DNA from: CAJQGY01 sp905478015
Lineage (GTDB): Bacteria; Pseudomonadota; Gammaproteobacteria; Magnimaribacterales; D2472
Assembly: GCA_943788365.1 (NCBI GenBank)
Contig: CALSPZ010000001.1
Coordinates: 930,001 to 994,000 of the forward strand
Reading direction: 5' to 3'
DNA: 64,000 nucleotides
The position numbers and the translations under genes were made by a program. Of this stretch, positions 8,404 through 17,943 are shown one piece after another. The notes below the pieces were generated by a model. The model was not told the origin of the DNA. It worked only from the letters and a program-made list of their open reading frames with translations, and searched no databases. Within the stretch, counting starts at the first letter, position 1; every line of letters starts with the position of its first letter.

Positions 8404-9564
8404 TTTTTCTCCTTATCCAGTTTTTCTCTACCCAAGGCTTCAATAGAAGGGAGTTCTTTGCCTTCCATAAATTCTAAAAATGCACCCCCGCCAGTAGAAC
8501 AATATGATACATCATCTTTATTTATGAAGGTATTGATCGCGCTAAGGGTCTCCCCGCCTCCAGCGATTGAATAGCCATTCGATTCTTTAATATTTTTTGC
8601 CAAGCTTTCTGTTCCTGATGAAAATAAAGAATTTTCAAACACCCCAAGAGGACCATTCCAAAGTATTAATTTTGATCTTTTAATAACATCTTTCATATTT
8701 GGAGTTAGCATCTGGTCAAGGATCATCTCCTCACTTGTTACATCGTCTATTTGTTTAATCTTGACATTAGAACCTTGAAATGAGGTTGATGTAACCACAG
8801 TTGATGGAAGTAAAATTTTACCTACTTTAAGCATTTTTGCTGCGACATCAAGCATGGAGTCTTCGACTAGTGAGGTCCCAATCTCATACCCAGATGCTTT
8901 TAAGAAAGTATTTGCAATTCCGCCTCCAACAATAATATTGTCAGCTTTCATGTTTAAGTTTTTTATAAGCCCTAGTTTTGAAGACACCTTTGCGCCACCA
9001 ATAATTGCTAAATATGGGGATGGAGCATTTAACATCGCTCTATTTAATGAATCTATCTCTCTCTTTAACAGAATGCCGCTACATGACTCTTTGCTTGATA
9101 GGATGGCTGAATGAGTTGAGGCCTGTTTTCTATGAGCTGTACCAAAAGCATCAAAAACATATATATCTCCAAGGCCTCCAAGCGCTTTTCCAAGCGAAGT
9201 CATCATTAGACATTTCACCATTAAAAAATCTAACATTTTCTAATAACTGAACTCTTTCATTTGAATTAAATATTTTGTTACTGGCATAGCTATCAACTAG
9301 CTGAACTGGCTCATTAAGAATATTGGAAAGGGCTTCTGAGACTGGGGCTAATGAAAAAGCCTCTTCTGCTTTTCCCTCAGTGGGCCTTCCTAAGTGGCTA
9401 ACTAAAAGTATCTTACAATTATTATCTAAAGCATGCTTTATTGAGGGCAAGCAAGCCTCTATTCTTGTTAAATCAGTAATGGCTCCATTGCTTATAGGGA
9501 CATTCATATCGACCCTAATAACAAGATTTTTATTTGAGATATTTAATTCAGCTAGACTCTTCAT
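8400..9564 (-). pseudogene. pgk: Phosphoglycerate kinase, interrupted by one frameshift
   Basis: ATP-forming glycolytic kinase (1,3-bisphosphoglycerate to 3-phosphoglycerate). The N-terminal part (from ATG 9564) has VIRVDMNVPI, HLGRPTEGK and LLENVRFFNGE. It then runs out of frame at about 9187-9206, where the +1 frame takes over with ALGGLGDIYVFDAFGTAHR and continues to 8400, including GGAKVSSKL, GPLGVFE and the C-terminal GGGETL and STGGGAFLE. Removing four bases (TGGA, part of a repeated GCTTGGA) restores a smooth DDFAKALGGLG; removing one T also restores the frame. The repaired length is about 386-387 residues, the normal size. Everything else is intact, so this may be a sequence error and not a dead gene. 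Confidence 0.88.
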
Positions 9565-11542
9565 CTAAAAGTGATTTTGCCATTAAAACAACATTATCAA
9601 TAGTAAAGCCAAAATGCTCCATCAAGTCTAGTGCAGGCGCAGATTCTCCAAAAGTCTCAATTCCTAAAACCTTATCCGATTTATTCAAAAGTTTATACCA
9701 AGAATCTGGATGAGCCATTTCAACAACAAGAGTTGGAAGATTTTTTCCAAGAACAGACTTCTTATAGTCAGCTGATTGTTCTAAAAATGAATCTAGTGAT
9801 GGCATTGAAACCACATTTGCATTTACCCCATCTTCGCTTAAATGAGACGCCGCATCTAACGCAAGCTGTACTTCACTTCCTGAAGCAATAATGCACAAAT
9901 CAGGATTTTCATGCTCTTGAAGCAAGTAACCACCTTTTTGAATAAGATTCAATTGATTACTATTTCTTGTCAAAGCTGAGGTGTTCTGCCTGCTGAATAT
10001 GAGAGATGTTGGTGATTCTGAGGATGTTACTGCTTGTTTCCATGCTACAGCTGTTTCAACTAGGTCTGCAGGCCTCCAATTATAAAGGTTCGGAGTTGCT
10101 CTTAATGTAACTAAATGCTCTATTGGCTGGTGGGTTGGGCCATCTTCTCCAAGCGCTATAGAGTCATGTGTATAAACAAAGATATTAGGAAGGCCCATCA
10201 GTGCTGAAAGTCTTAATGCATTTCTTGCATAGTCAGTAAATACTAAAAATGTTGCTCCATACGGCTTTATTCCGCCATGCAAAACCATTCCATTCATGAT
10301 TGCTGACATACCAAACTCTCGAACACCATAGTTAATATGGTTTCCATCTGGGGTGTCATTAAAAAATACAGTGCTTGATTTAGAAAAAGTATTATTGGAT
10401 GGCGTTAGGTCTGCTGAACCGCCTACCAATTCAGGAAGTTCCTTAACAAAAAAATCTAAGCATTCTTGAGATGCTTTTCTAGTTGCCATTGAAATATCAT
10501 TAGTCATAGCATCATTAAGAAAGTCTTCATATTTTGAATCGAAGTTATTTGGAAGCTTTCCATCTATCCTTCTTTTTAGCTCTGCATGCTTTTCAGGATA
10601 TTTACTTCCGTACTGGTTCATGATTGAGTCCCAATTGCTATTGTGCTCGGCTCCTGCAATTCTTGCATCCCAGAAATCATAAACATGACTTGGGATTTCA
10701 AAGGGTTCATAGCTCCAATTAAGAGCTTCTCTTGTTTTCTTTATTTCTTCATCGCCTAGAGGAGACCCATGCACACCTGATGTTCCAGATTTGTTTGGTG
10801 AACCAAAACCAATTGTTGTTTTACAAAAGATCATTGTGGGCTTTGAGGGCTCTGCTTTTGCAGAAATTATAGCTTTGCTTATTTCATCAATGTTGTGGCC
10901 GTCTACAGATATTGTTTGCCATCCATAACTATTAAAACGCTCCACTGTATTATCGGTAAACCAATTATCAATCTCCCCATCGATTGATATGCCATTTTGG
11001 TCATAAAAGCATATGAGCTTTCCAAGTTGATGTGTCCCAGCAAATGAGCATGCTTCATGAGAAACGCCTTCCATAAGACAACCATCACCAACAAATGCGT
11101 AAGTAAAATGATTAATTGGAGAAATATCATCTTTATTAAATTGAGCAGAGAGGGACTTCTCGGCTATTGCCATTCCAACTGCATTAGCAATTCCTTGGCC
11201 TAAGGGTCCTGTTGTGGTTTCAACGCCATTATCTAAATCATATTCTGGATGACCAGGGGTCTTAGATTTTAATTTTCGAAAATCTTTTATATCATCAATG
11301 CTAATTGAGTAGCCGCTTAGATGAAGGAGGCTATATAGAAGCATGGAGCCATGTCCATTGGATAGCACAAACCTGTCTCTATTAAACCACTTAGGATTGG
11401 CTGGATTGTGGTTAAGATTCTGCCATAAAGCTACTGCAATTTCTGCCATGCCCATTGGCATTCCTGGGTGACCTGAATTAGCTCTTTGCACAGCGTCTAT
11501 TGATAGAAATCTGAGTGCATTTGTTGATTCTGATGGATTCAA
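9548..11542 (-). CDS. tkt: Transketolase
   Basis: Thiamine-diphosphate enzyme of the pentose phosphate and Calvin-type carbon shuffling reactions. 664 residues, the family size. Seen: SGHPGMPMGMAEIA near 24-37, GHGSMLLYSLLHLSGY, the TPP motif GDGCLMEGVSHEACS (about 155-169), GTSGVHGSPLG, FGMSAIMNGM, THDSIALGEDGPTHQP (about 462-477) and the C-terminal domain. It is the first gene of the minus-strand tkt-pgk-fba set. It overlaps the pgk start by 17 bp; no epd/gap gene lies between them, unlike E. coli. Confidence 0.97.
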   Translation of the reverse strand: MNPSESTNALRFLSIDAVQRANSGHPGMPMGMAEIAVALWQNLNHNPANPKWFNRDRFVLSNGHGSMLLYSLLHLSGYSISIDDIKDFRKLKSKTPGHPEYDLDNGVETTTGPLGQGIANAVGMAIAEKSLSAQFNKDDISPINHFTYAFVGDGCLMEGVSHEACSFAGTHQLGKLICFYDQNGISIDGEIDNWFTDNTVERFNSYGWQTISVDGHNIDEISKAIISAKAEPSKPTMIFCKTTIGFGSPNKSGTSGVHGSPLGDEEIKKTREALNWSYEPFEIPSHVYDFWDARIAGAEHNSNWDSIMNQYGSKYPEKHAELKRRIDGKLPNNFDSKYEDFLNDAMTNDISMATRKASQECLDFFVKELPELVGGSADLTPSNNTFSKSSTVFFNDTPDGNHINYGVREFGMSAIMNGMVLHGGIKPYGATFLVFTDYARNALRLSALMGLPNIFVYTHDSIALGEDGPTHQPIEHLVTLRATPNLYNWRPADLVETAVAWKQAVTSSESPTSLIFSRQNTSALTRNSNQLNLIQKGGYLLQEHENPDLCIIASGSEVQLALDAASHLSEDGVNANVVSMPSLDSFLEQSADYKKSVLGKNLPTLVVEMAHPDSWYKLLNKSDKVLGIETFGESAPALDLMEHFGFTIDNVVLMAKSLLDEESS

Positions 11543-11704
11543 TTTTTTCCCCTAAATAAAAAGAATCATAATATTTTAAAATCTAAATTGATAGAAAAAA
11601 AAATCAAATTTCTATAAAATTCATTAATCGAAATTTATTGTTATTTTTCTTTATTAAATACTGTAATAATAGCAATCTGATTCATAACATAACACATTAA
11701 TAAT

Positions 11705-12880
11705 ATGAGCTATATTTTCACCTCAGAGTCGGTCTCAGCAGGACATCCAGATAAGGTTTGCGATCAAATCTCGGATGCTATTTTAGATGCATATCTCTCA
11801 GCTGACCCAGAAAGTAGAGTTGCTTGTGAAACAATGATAAAAAATAATCTTGTATTTGTTGCAGGGGAAATAACATCAATTGCCAAACCTGATATTGAGA
11901 AAATTGTACGAAAAACCATATTAGAAATAGGTTATAACGATGACTCTCTTGGTTTTAATGGAAGTAACTGCGAGATTAAAAATCTGTTATCTCAGCAATC
12001 TCCTGATATTGCACAGGGTGTCAATGAAGGAGAGGGTGAAAGTCATGAACAGGGAGCTGGAGATCAAGGGTTAATGTTTGGGTATGCTTGTAATGAAACA
12101 GATTCCTTAATGCCTCTTCCGATAGATCTCGCTCACAGGCTCGTAAAAAAGCAAACAGAATTAATGAGATCTAATGAATTATCTTGGTTAAGACCAGATG
12201 CTAAAAGTCAGGTAAGTGTGATTTATGAGAATGATGGCAAAACTATTAAAGGCCTTTCAGCTATTGTTTTATCCACTCAGCACTCTGAATCTATCTCTCA
12301 AGAAGAAATTAAAGATTTGGTAATGAAAAAAATTATATCTCCAATCGTGCCTAGGGAGTGGATGTTAGAATCAACTAAAATTTATATAAATCCAACTGGA
12401 AAATTTGTAATTGGAGGGCCTGTAGGTGATTGTGGCCTGACTGGAAGAAAAATAATTGTTGATACTTATGGAGGCATGGCAAGACATGGTGGAGGAGCAT
12501 TTTCTGGCAAAGATCCTTCTAAAGTAGATAGATCTGCAGCATATGCTGCGCGCTATGTTGCAAAGAATATAGTTGCTGCTGGGCTTGCAGACTATTGCGA
12601 GATTCAGGTTTCATATGCCATTGGGGTTGCGGAGCCCACATCAATCAATATCAATACCTTTGACTCTGAAAAAATTTCTAAAGAAAAATTATATGAGTTA
12701 GTAGATAAACATTTTGATTTAAGACCTAAAAGCATTATTGAGATGCTGAATTTGAAAAATATAAGTTACTTGCCAACTGCTGCATTTGGTCATTTTGGAA
12801 GATCTGATGGTGACTTTAGTTGGGAAAAAACAGACAAAAAAGAGGCTCTCAAAAAAGAGGCTTTTAATGGAGAAAATTAA
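11705..12880 (+). CDS. metK: S-adenosylmethionine synthase
   Basis: Makes SAM from methionine and ATP. 391 residues. Signatures are the N-terminal ESVSAGHPDKVCDQISDAILDA, GEGESHEQGAGDQGLMFGYA (about 112-131), GGPVGDCGLTGRKIIVDTYGG (about 237-257) and GGGAFSGKDPSKVDRSAAY. The gene overlaps nothing upstream and begins after a 162-bp AT-rich spacer that should hold the promoters of tkt and metK. The ahcY start follows one base after the stop, so synthesis of SAM and removal of its product SAH look co-transcribed. Confidence 0.98.
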   Translation: MSYIFTSESVSAGHPDKVCDQISDAILDAYLSADPESRVACETMIKNNLVFVAGEITSIAKPDIEKIVRKTILEIGYNDDSLGFNGSNCEIKNLLSQQSPDIAQGVNEGEGESHEQGAGDQGLMFGYACNETDSLMPLPIDLAHRLVKKQTELMRSNELSWLRPDAKSQVSVIYENDGKTIKGLSAIVLSTQHSESISQEEIKDLVMKKIISPIVPREWMLESTKIYINPTGKFVIGGPVGDCGLTGRKIIVDTYGGMARHGGGAFSGKDPSKVDRSAAYAARYVAKNIVAAGLADYCEIQVSYAIGVAEPTSININTFDSEKISKEKLYELVDKHFDLRPKSIIEMLNLKNISYLPTAAFGHFGRSDGDFSWEKTDKKEALKKEAFNGEN

Positions 12881-12881
12881 G

Positions 12882-14276
12882 ATGAGCAATGACTATAAAG
12901 TAGCAGATATTGGACTTTCTGATTTCGGAAGAAGGGAAATATCTTTAGCTGAAAATGAAATGCCAGCTCTTATGGCTTTAAGAGACAAATATAGAAATGA
13001 GCAGCCTCTCCAGGGAGCAAGAATAATTGGATGCATACATATGACTATTCAGACAGCTGTTCTAATGGAGACCTTGATTGATTTGGGGGCTGAAATCAGA
13101 TGGTCGTCATGTAATATATTTTCTACTCAGGATCATGCTGCAGCTGCTATGGCTGCATCTGGAATACCTGTGTTTGCATGGAAAGGAGAAACGGAAGAGG
13201 AATTCGATTGGTGTATTGAGCAATCAATATTAAAAGATGGCTCTCCCTGGGATGCAAATATGATACTTGATGACGGCGGTGATTTAACCACCATGGTTCA
13301 TAATAAATATCCTGAGATGTTAGAGAGGATTCATGGAATCTCTGAAGAAACCACTACAGGAGTTCATAGGCTGAAAGAGATGTTAGAAAAAAACTCTCTT
13401 AAAGTTCCTGCAATTAATGTTAATGATTCTGTTACAAAAGCTAAAAATGATAATAAGTACGGGTGCAGACATAGCTTGAATGATGCCTTGAAGAGAGGAA
13501 CAGATATGCTTCTTTCTGGAAAGAAAGGTCTTGTTATTGGGTATGGAGATGTTGGCAAAGGCTCTGCTGCAAGCTTATCTCAAGAAGGGATGATAGTGAG
13601 AGTTGCAGAATCCGACCCCATATGTGCCATGCAAGCATGTATGGATGGTTTTAGTGTGGTTTCTTGTTACAAAGATGGAAAGGTAACAAGAAATATTGAG
13701 GATATTAATATCGACCTTATGAAAGATACTGATCTAATTGTTACAACAACTGGCAATGTAAATGTGTGTGATTCAGCTATGCTTTCATCTTTAAAAAATA
13801 CAGCTGTAGTATGCAACATAGGCCATTTTGATAATGAAATTGACACTGCTTATATGAGGGATCAGTGGCACTGGGAAGAAATTAAACCTCAGGTACACAG
13901 AATTTTTAGAGACACTTCGCCAGATGCTACTCCTGACTTGAGTAGCAGGAATTTCTTAATACTTCTTTCTGAGGGAAGGCTCGTAAACCTAGGCAATGCG
14001 ACGGGGCATCCAAGCAGAATAATGGATGGTTCTTTTGCAAACCAGGTTCTTGCTCAAATTTATCTATATGAACAAGGGTTTGCTAATATCAATGATGATG
14101 AGGTGAAAGCTTCTATGATTAAAGTGGAAGTTTTACCAAAGAAATTAGATGAAGAAGTTGCATCACTTATGGTCATGGGGTTTGGCGGGGTTGTAACAGA
14201 GCTCACCCAGGATCAAGCAGAGTATATCAACGTCCCAAAAGAAGGGCCTTTTAAAGATGAAACTTACAAATATTAA
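12882..14276 (+). CDS. ahcY: Adenosylhomocysteinase
   Basis: NAD-dependent hydrolase splitting S-adenosylhomocysteine into adenosine and homocysteine, closing the methyl cycle. Start ATG 12882 (MSNDYKVADIGLSDFGRR) follows GGAG about nine bases upstream; the longer frame reaching back to 12786 lies inside metK. 464 residues. Visible: NEMPALMALRDKY, GCIHMTIQTAVLMETL, the NAD fold LVIGYGDVGKGSA, CNIGHFDNEID, and a C-terminal block ending in KDETYKY, typical of the family (DHYRY/TYKY ends). It is the one-step route, unlike the Pfs/LuxS route of E. coli. Confidence 0.97.
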   Translation: MSNDYKVADIGLSDFGRREISLAENEMPALMALRDKYRNEQPLQGARIIGCIHMTIQTAVLMETLIDLGAEIRWSSCNIFSTQDHAAAAMAASGIPVFAWKGETEEEFDWCIEQSILKDGSPWDANMILDDGGDLTTMVHNKYPEMLERIHGISEETTTGVHRLKEMLEKNSLKVPAINVNDSVTKAKNDNKYGCRHSLNDALKRGTDMLLSGKKGLVIGYGDVGKGSAASLSQEGMIVRVAESDPICAMQACMDGFSVVSCYKDGKVTRNIEDINIDLMKDTDLIVTTTGNVNVCDSAMLSSLKNTAVVCNIGHFDNEIDTAYMRDQWHWEEIKPQVHRIFRDTSPDATPDLSSRNFLILLSEGRLVNLGNATGHPSRIMDGSFANQVLAQIYLYEQGFANINDDEVKASMIKVEVLPKKLDEEVASLMVMGFGGVVTELTQDQAEYINVPKEGPFKDETYKY

Positions 14277-14391
14277 TAAATTATTATTTAATTCTTGTGC
14301 GATCTTCTTATTATTGTTTGCTATTTCGGGATGTGGTGTTAAAGGTCCGTTAATTAATACAGATAAATCTCACGAGATTAGGTCAAGTTAA
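14257..14391 (+). CDS. lptM: Small lipoprotein LptM-like (YifL family)
   Basis: A 44-residue protein. It has a basic start, a hydrophobic segment (about 9-24) and the lipobox-like ISGC (Cys26), followed by GVKGPL. The GCGxKGPL motif right after the lipid-modified cysteine is the hallmark of YifL/LptM, which helps mature the LPS translocon LptD in E. coli. The position supports the call: E. coli yifL also sits directly upstream of dapF, here with lysA in between. It overlaps the end of ahcY by 20 bp and its TAA shares a base with the lysA ATG. Confidence 0.82.
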   Translation: MKLTNINKLLFNSCAIFLLLFAISGCGVKGPLINTDKSHEIRSS

Positions 14392-15632
14392 TGGACTATT
14401 TTGAATATAAAAATAATGAACTTTTTTGTGAAGAAGTTAATCTTAAAGAGATATCTAAAAATGTAGGAACGCCTGCATATATTTATTCAAAAAAGACTTT
14501 AGAGAGGCATGCAAATGCTTATTTGCGATCATTTTCGTCAACCAAAGGCCTAGTTTGTTTTTCTGTAAAATCATTGAGCAATCTTTCAGCTCTAAATGTT
14601 TTAAAAAATATTGGTTGTGGTTTTGATATTGTTTCTGGAGGGGAACTTCACAGAGTCCTAAAAATTAAAGCTGATCCAAATAAAATAATATTTTCTGGCG
14701 TAGGCAAGTCTGAAGAGGAAATTGAATATGGTATTAGGAATAAAATTCTCTCATTTAATATAGAGTCAGGTTCAGAGCTTTTAAGAATTGAGAAGATTGC
14801 CAGTATGCTTAAAGTAAGCGCATCAATTTCCATTCGATTTAATCCCGAAGTAGACTCAGGTGGACATGACTATATAACGACTGGAAGGAAAGGAGATAAA
14901 TTTGGAATTTCTTCCCTTGAAGAGGTTATGCAAATTGCAGACTATGCAAAAAGATCAAAACATATAAATATGGTTGGCATTGCATGTCACATAGGGTCAC
15001 AAATACTTAACTTAGAAAGTTATAAGGCTGCAGCAAAAAAAACTGTTGAGCTTGCAGAAAGAATTAATGCAATTGGTATAGAGCTTAAGTTTTTAGATAT
15101 GGGTGGGGGCTTGGGTGTTCCGTATAACGGTGAAACTCCTCCAGATCCATCTGATTTAGTAAAAGCTCTCGAGAGCGCTATGAGTGACAGAAAAGAAAAA
15201 ATTGTTTTAGAACCAGGAAGGACTATCTCTGCAAATGCTGGTGTTTTGCTTACTTCAATTGAATATATTAAAGATGATTTTTTAATTGTAGATGCTGCAA
15301 TGAATGATCTTCTTAGACCATCACTTTACGGTGCTGAGCACGATGTGTGGAATATTAATAATGCTCAAAGTGCGAATGCAAAGAATTGGAATATAGTGGG
15401 TCCAATATGCGAATCGTCTGACTTTATTAGAAAAAATATCACCCTTTCAGCCAAAGAGAGTGATGTCTTGGCAGTTAAAACAGCTGGTGCATATGGCTTT
15501 GTAATGTCCTCAAACTATAACTCAAGGCCAAGGTGTGCAGAGGTTTTGGTAGATGGAGATGGGTTTAAGATTATAAAAAAGAGAGAGAGTTATTCAGATC
15601 TACTTAATCTTGAAGAAGTGCCAAATGATTGA
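14391..15632 (+). CDS. lysA: Diaminopimelate decarboxylase
   Basis: PLP enzyme for the last step of lysine synthesis (meso-DAP to lysine). 413 residues. The alanine-racemase-like TIM barrel carries the PLP lysine in CFSVKSLSNL near 61 and the phosphate-binding loop FLDMGGGLGVPY near 233-244. EPGRTISANAG and the C-terminal GPICESSDFI with GAYGFVMSSNYNSRPR complete the substrate and PLP sites. It overlaps dapF by 8 bp, in the order lptM-lysA-dapF-DUF484-xerC-yigB typical of Pseudomonas-like genomes. Confidence 0.97.
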   Translation: MDYFEYKNNELFCEEVNLKEISKNVGTPAYIYSKKTLERHANAYLRSFSSTKGLVCFSVKSLSNLSALNVLKNIGCGFDIVSGGELHRVLKIKADPNKIIFSGVGKSEEEIEYGIRNKILSFNIESGSELLRIEKIASMLKVSASISIRFNPEVDSGGHDYITTGRKGDKFGISSLEEVMQIADYAKRSKHINMVGIACHIGSQILNLESYKAAAKKTVELAERINAIGIELKFLDMGGGLGVPYNGETPPDPSDLVKALESAMSDRKEKIVLEPGRTISANAGVLLTSIEYIKDDFLIVDAAMNDLLRPSLYGAEHDVWNINNAQSANAKNWNIVGPICESSDFIRKNITLSAKESDVLAVKTAGAYGFVMSSNYNSRPRCAEVLVDGDGFKIIKKRESYSDLLNLEEVPND

Positions 15633-16404
15633 ATTTAATAAAATGCATGGGAATGGAAATGATTTTATTGTTATAAACTCGCTGGCGAGAGACTTTAATT
15701 TTACAAAAAAGAAAATATCTAGGCTGGCTGATAGAAATAAAGGGATTGGGTTTGATCAACTCATAATTATTGATGCCCCAACCAATAAAGATGCTGATTT
15801 TTTTATTAAATTCTTTAATAGTGATGGAACAAGCGCAAAAATGTGTCTAAATGGGATAAGATGTGCAGCATCTTTTATATGGTCTGAAAAACTTTCTCCA
15901 CATAAAAAAATTTTTCTTCAGACCTCATCAAGAACCATAGAATGCTGCCAAAATAAATCACAAATAGAGGCTCTAATAAGTATTCCATATATCATTGAGG
16001 ATCAAGAGCTTGAAAAAAAAATAAGGCAAAATCTCAATACTGCAAAATATTCTCTAGTAGACTGTGGGAATAAGCATCTTTGTATCAAAATAAGATCTGT
16101 ATCTAACTATAAGCTTGAAGATCTATACAAGAAACTGCAGCCGGAAATATCAACTAAAAAAATTAATCTATCTATTTACAAAAAAACTAAAGGAGAAATA
16201 CAAATTAGAACGTATGAAAATGGTGCCGGAGAGACTCTCTCTTGTGGATCTGCATCGGCTTCAGTGGCATCTATTGAGTTAAATGAAAAAGGCAAGGCCA
16301 AAATATTTTCATCAGGTGGCAAGTTGCAATTCTTGCAATACAAAGACAAACTGAAGATGATCGGTCCTGCAATAAATGTATATAAGGGAGTAATAGAAGA
16401 ATGA
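15625..16404 (+). CDS. dapF: Diaminopimelate epimerase
   Basis: Converts LL-DAP to meso-DAP for lysine and peptidoglycan. Start ATG 15625 gives MIEFNKMHGNGNDF at the N-terminus, the usual DapF opening; 259 residues. The two catalytic cysteines are in AKMCLNGIRC near 72 and GETLSCGSAS near 205. Both motifs depart from the usual text: CLNG instead of CGNG, and CGSA instead of CGTG or CGSG, so the enzyme is divergent though the thiols are kept. It overlaps lysA by 8 bp and the DUF484 gene by 4 bp. Confidence 0.92.
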   Translation: MIEFNKMHGNGNDFIVINSLARDFNFTKKKISRLADRNKGIGFDQLIIIDAPTNKDADFFIKFFNSDGTSAKMCLNGIRCAASFIWSEKLSPHKKIFLQTSSRTIECCQNKSQIEALISIPYIIEDQELEKKIRQNLNTAKYSLVDCGNKHLCIKIRSVSNYKLEDLYKKLQPEISTKKINLSIYKKTKGEIQIRTYENGAGETLSCGSASASVASIELNEKGKAKIFSSGGKLQFLQYKDKLKMIGPAINVYKGVIEE

Positions 16405-17039
16405 GTAAAAAGCTTGATCCTAAAGATGTGGAAATCTTTCTTCTTGAGAATATAGATTTTTTTAAAGATAGAGAAGCATTAATAAGTGAGCTTAAGTTTA
16501 ATCACTCTTCGGCAGGAAGTGCATCATCTTTACTTGAGCGACAGATACATAGACTTAGAGATGAACAAAAAGAGCTTATGGATCTATTATCAAATTACAT
16601 GGAGACGGCATCATTGAATGAAGATCTTTTCAATAAATCTAAAGACCTTACGCTTAGTATTCTTGGCTCGACATCAAAAGAAGATATAACTACAACTGTT
16701 AAAAAAGCTTTTTTAGAAAAATTTAATGTTGATGTTTGTGAGATATCGTTCTATGAAAATCATGAGATAGAAAATCTAGAAAATAAGACAGGACTCTCTA
16801 TGCACAAAGGTGCGATTCATTGTGGGCCCTATGCAAAAGAAAAAATTTCTTTCATATTTAAAAATCAAGAAGTTCAGTCAATGGTGCTAGCAGTTTTTGT
16901 TTCTGGAAAAAGAATAGGCATCCTTGCTCTAGGAAGTTTTGATAGAAGCAAATATCTTGGGGATGAAGATACTACCTTCATTCAATATATAAGAGATATT
17001 ATTGAAAAAAGATTGGTGACAATTAAGCCTGATGCCTAA
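16401..17039 (+). CDS. DUF484 family protein
   Basis: 212-residue protein of the DUF484 family, found between dapF and xerC in many Gammaproteobacteria. An N-terminal segment resembles the conserved opening (VEIFLLENIDFFKDREALISEL, then SLLERQIHRLRDEQKEL, a short coiled coil at about 44-62). The C-terminal half has the alternating pattern of a GAF-like domain (IGILALGSFDRSKYLGDEDTTFIQYI). Biochemical role unknown. The start overlaps dapF (ATGA) and the end overlaps xerC. Confidence 0.85.
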   Translation: MSKKLDPKDVEIFLLENIDFFKDREALISELKFNHSSAGSASSLLERQIHRLRDEQKELMDLLSNYMETASLNEDLFNKSKDLTLSILGSTSKEDITTTVKKAFLEKFNVDVCEISFYENHEIENLENKTGLSMHKGAIHCGPYAKEKISFIFKNQEVQSMVLAVFVSGKRIGILALGSFDRSKYLGDEDTTFIQYIRDIIEKRLVTIKPDA

Positions 17040-17943
17040 ATCAGAATATTTTGTTGAGAAAGATATTTCATTTTATTTAGAATATATTAAAGACGTCAGA
17101 AACCTTTCAATTAACACTGTCAGTTCATACTCTCGTGACTTAAAAAAATTAAGTACTTATTTACAAAATATTGGAATATCATCATATAAAAATATTGATG
17201 AAAATACATGTTCTGGATGGGTCGGAGATTTATATCAGCATAAAAATAATCCACGCACAATTCATAGACATCTATCTGCGGCCAAAGGTTTTTTTAAGTT
17301 TCTAAAAAAAAATAGTTTAGTAGCTACCTCTCCATTTGAATTAGTTACAGCTCCAAAAGCTGCGAGCTACTTGCCTGAAGTATTATCTCCTGAAGATGTT
17401 GAGCTCTTGTTAAACTTTAAACCAGAAAATGTTTTGGAAGTAAGAGATCTAGCCCTCATAGAATTAATGTATTCTTCTGGCTTGCGTGTTTCAGAGGTTG
17501 CTGGAATTGACTTAACTGATTTTGAAGAAGAGATGTCGTTTTTAAGAATACTAGGCAAAGGCGCAAAGGTAAGGATTGTTCCAGTTGGAAGATTTGCTAT
17601 TGCAGCAGTTGAGAATTGGATTAATGAAAGAGAGAAGTTTTCTAATCCAGATATACCAGCATTATTTATAAACTTAAAGGGTACGCGACTTACGGTTAGA
17701 AGTATACAAATGAGACTTGCTAGAATATCAACAAAACAGGGTCTGCCAAGGGTTAATCCACATATGCTTAGGCATAGTTTTGCAACACATATGCTTGAAT
17801 CAAGCGGCGATCTTAGAACAATTCAAGAACTGCTGGGCCATAGCTCATTATCAACTACGCAGATCTATACAAAGCTAGACTATCAGCATCTAGTAAAAAT
17901 ATATGACCAATCACACCCAAGGGCTAGAAATGAAGAAAATTAA
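17032..17943 (+). CDS. xerC: Tyrosine recombinase XerC
   Basis: Site-specific recombinase that with XerD resolves chromosome dimers at dif. 303 residues with an N-terminal SAM-like DNA-binding domain (about 1-95) and a C-terminal catalytic domain. The catalytic set is visible: Arg in SSGLRVSEVAG, Lys in ILGKGAKVRIVP, HxxR in HMLRHSFATHML, His in LGHSSLSTT and the nucleophile Tyr in QIYTKLD. The dapF-DUF484-xerC-yigB context separates it from xerD. Confidence 0.95.
   Translation: MPKSEYFVEKDISFYLEYIKDVRNLSINTVSSYSRDLKKLSTYLQNIGISSYKNIDENTCSGWVGDLYQHKNNPRTIHRHLSAAKGFFKFLKKNSLVATSPFELVTAPKAASYLPEVLSPEDVELLLNFKPENVLEVRDLALIELMYSSGLRVSEVAGIDLTDFEEEMSFLRILGKGAKVRIVPVGRFAIAAVENWINEREKFSNPDIPALFINLKGTRLTVRSIQMRLARISTKQGLPRVNPHMLRHSFATHMLESSGDLRTIQELLGHSSLSTTQIYTKLDYQHLVKIYDQSHPRARNEEN

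Noticed and set aside
11543..11704. Possible SAM-type riboswitch upstream of metK
   Set aside because: The spacer is almost pure A/T with no conserved core or G/C stem. The one hairpin seen (ATAGAAA at 11591-11597 pairing with TTTCTAT at 11609-11615) is too weak and has no SAM aptamer features.
12786..12881. Upstream extension of ahcY inside metK
   Set aside because: The frame is open to 12786 but reads as an irregular basic peptide within metK. The ATG at 12882 has a ribosome-binding site and begins the normal family sequence.
16201..16404. Premature loss of dapF suggested by altered motifs
   Set aside because: The frame is intact, length is normal and both catalytic cysteines are present, so it is a divergent but probably active enzyme and not a pseudogene.
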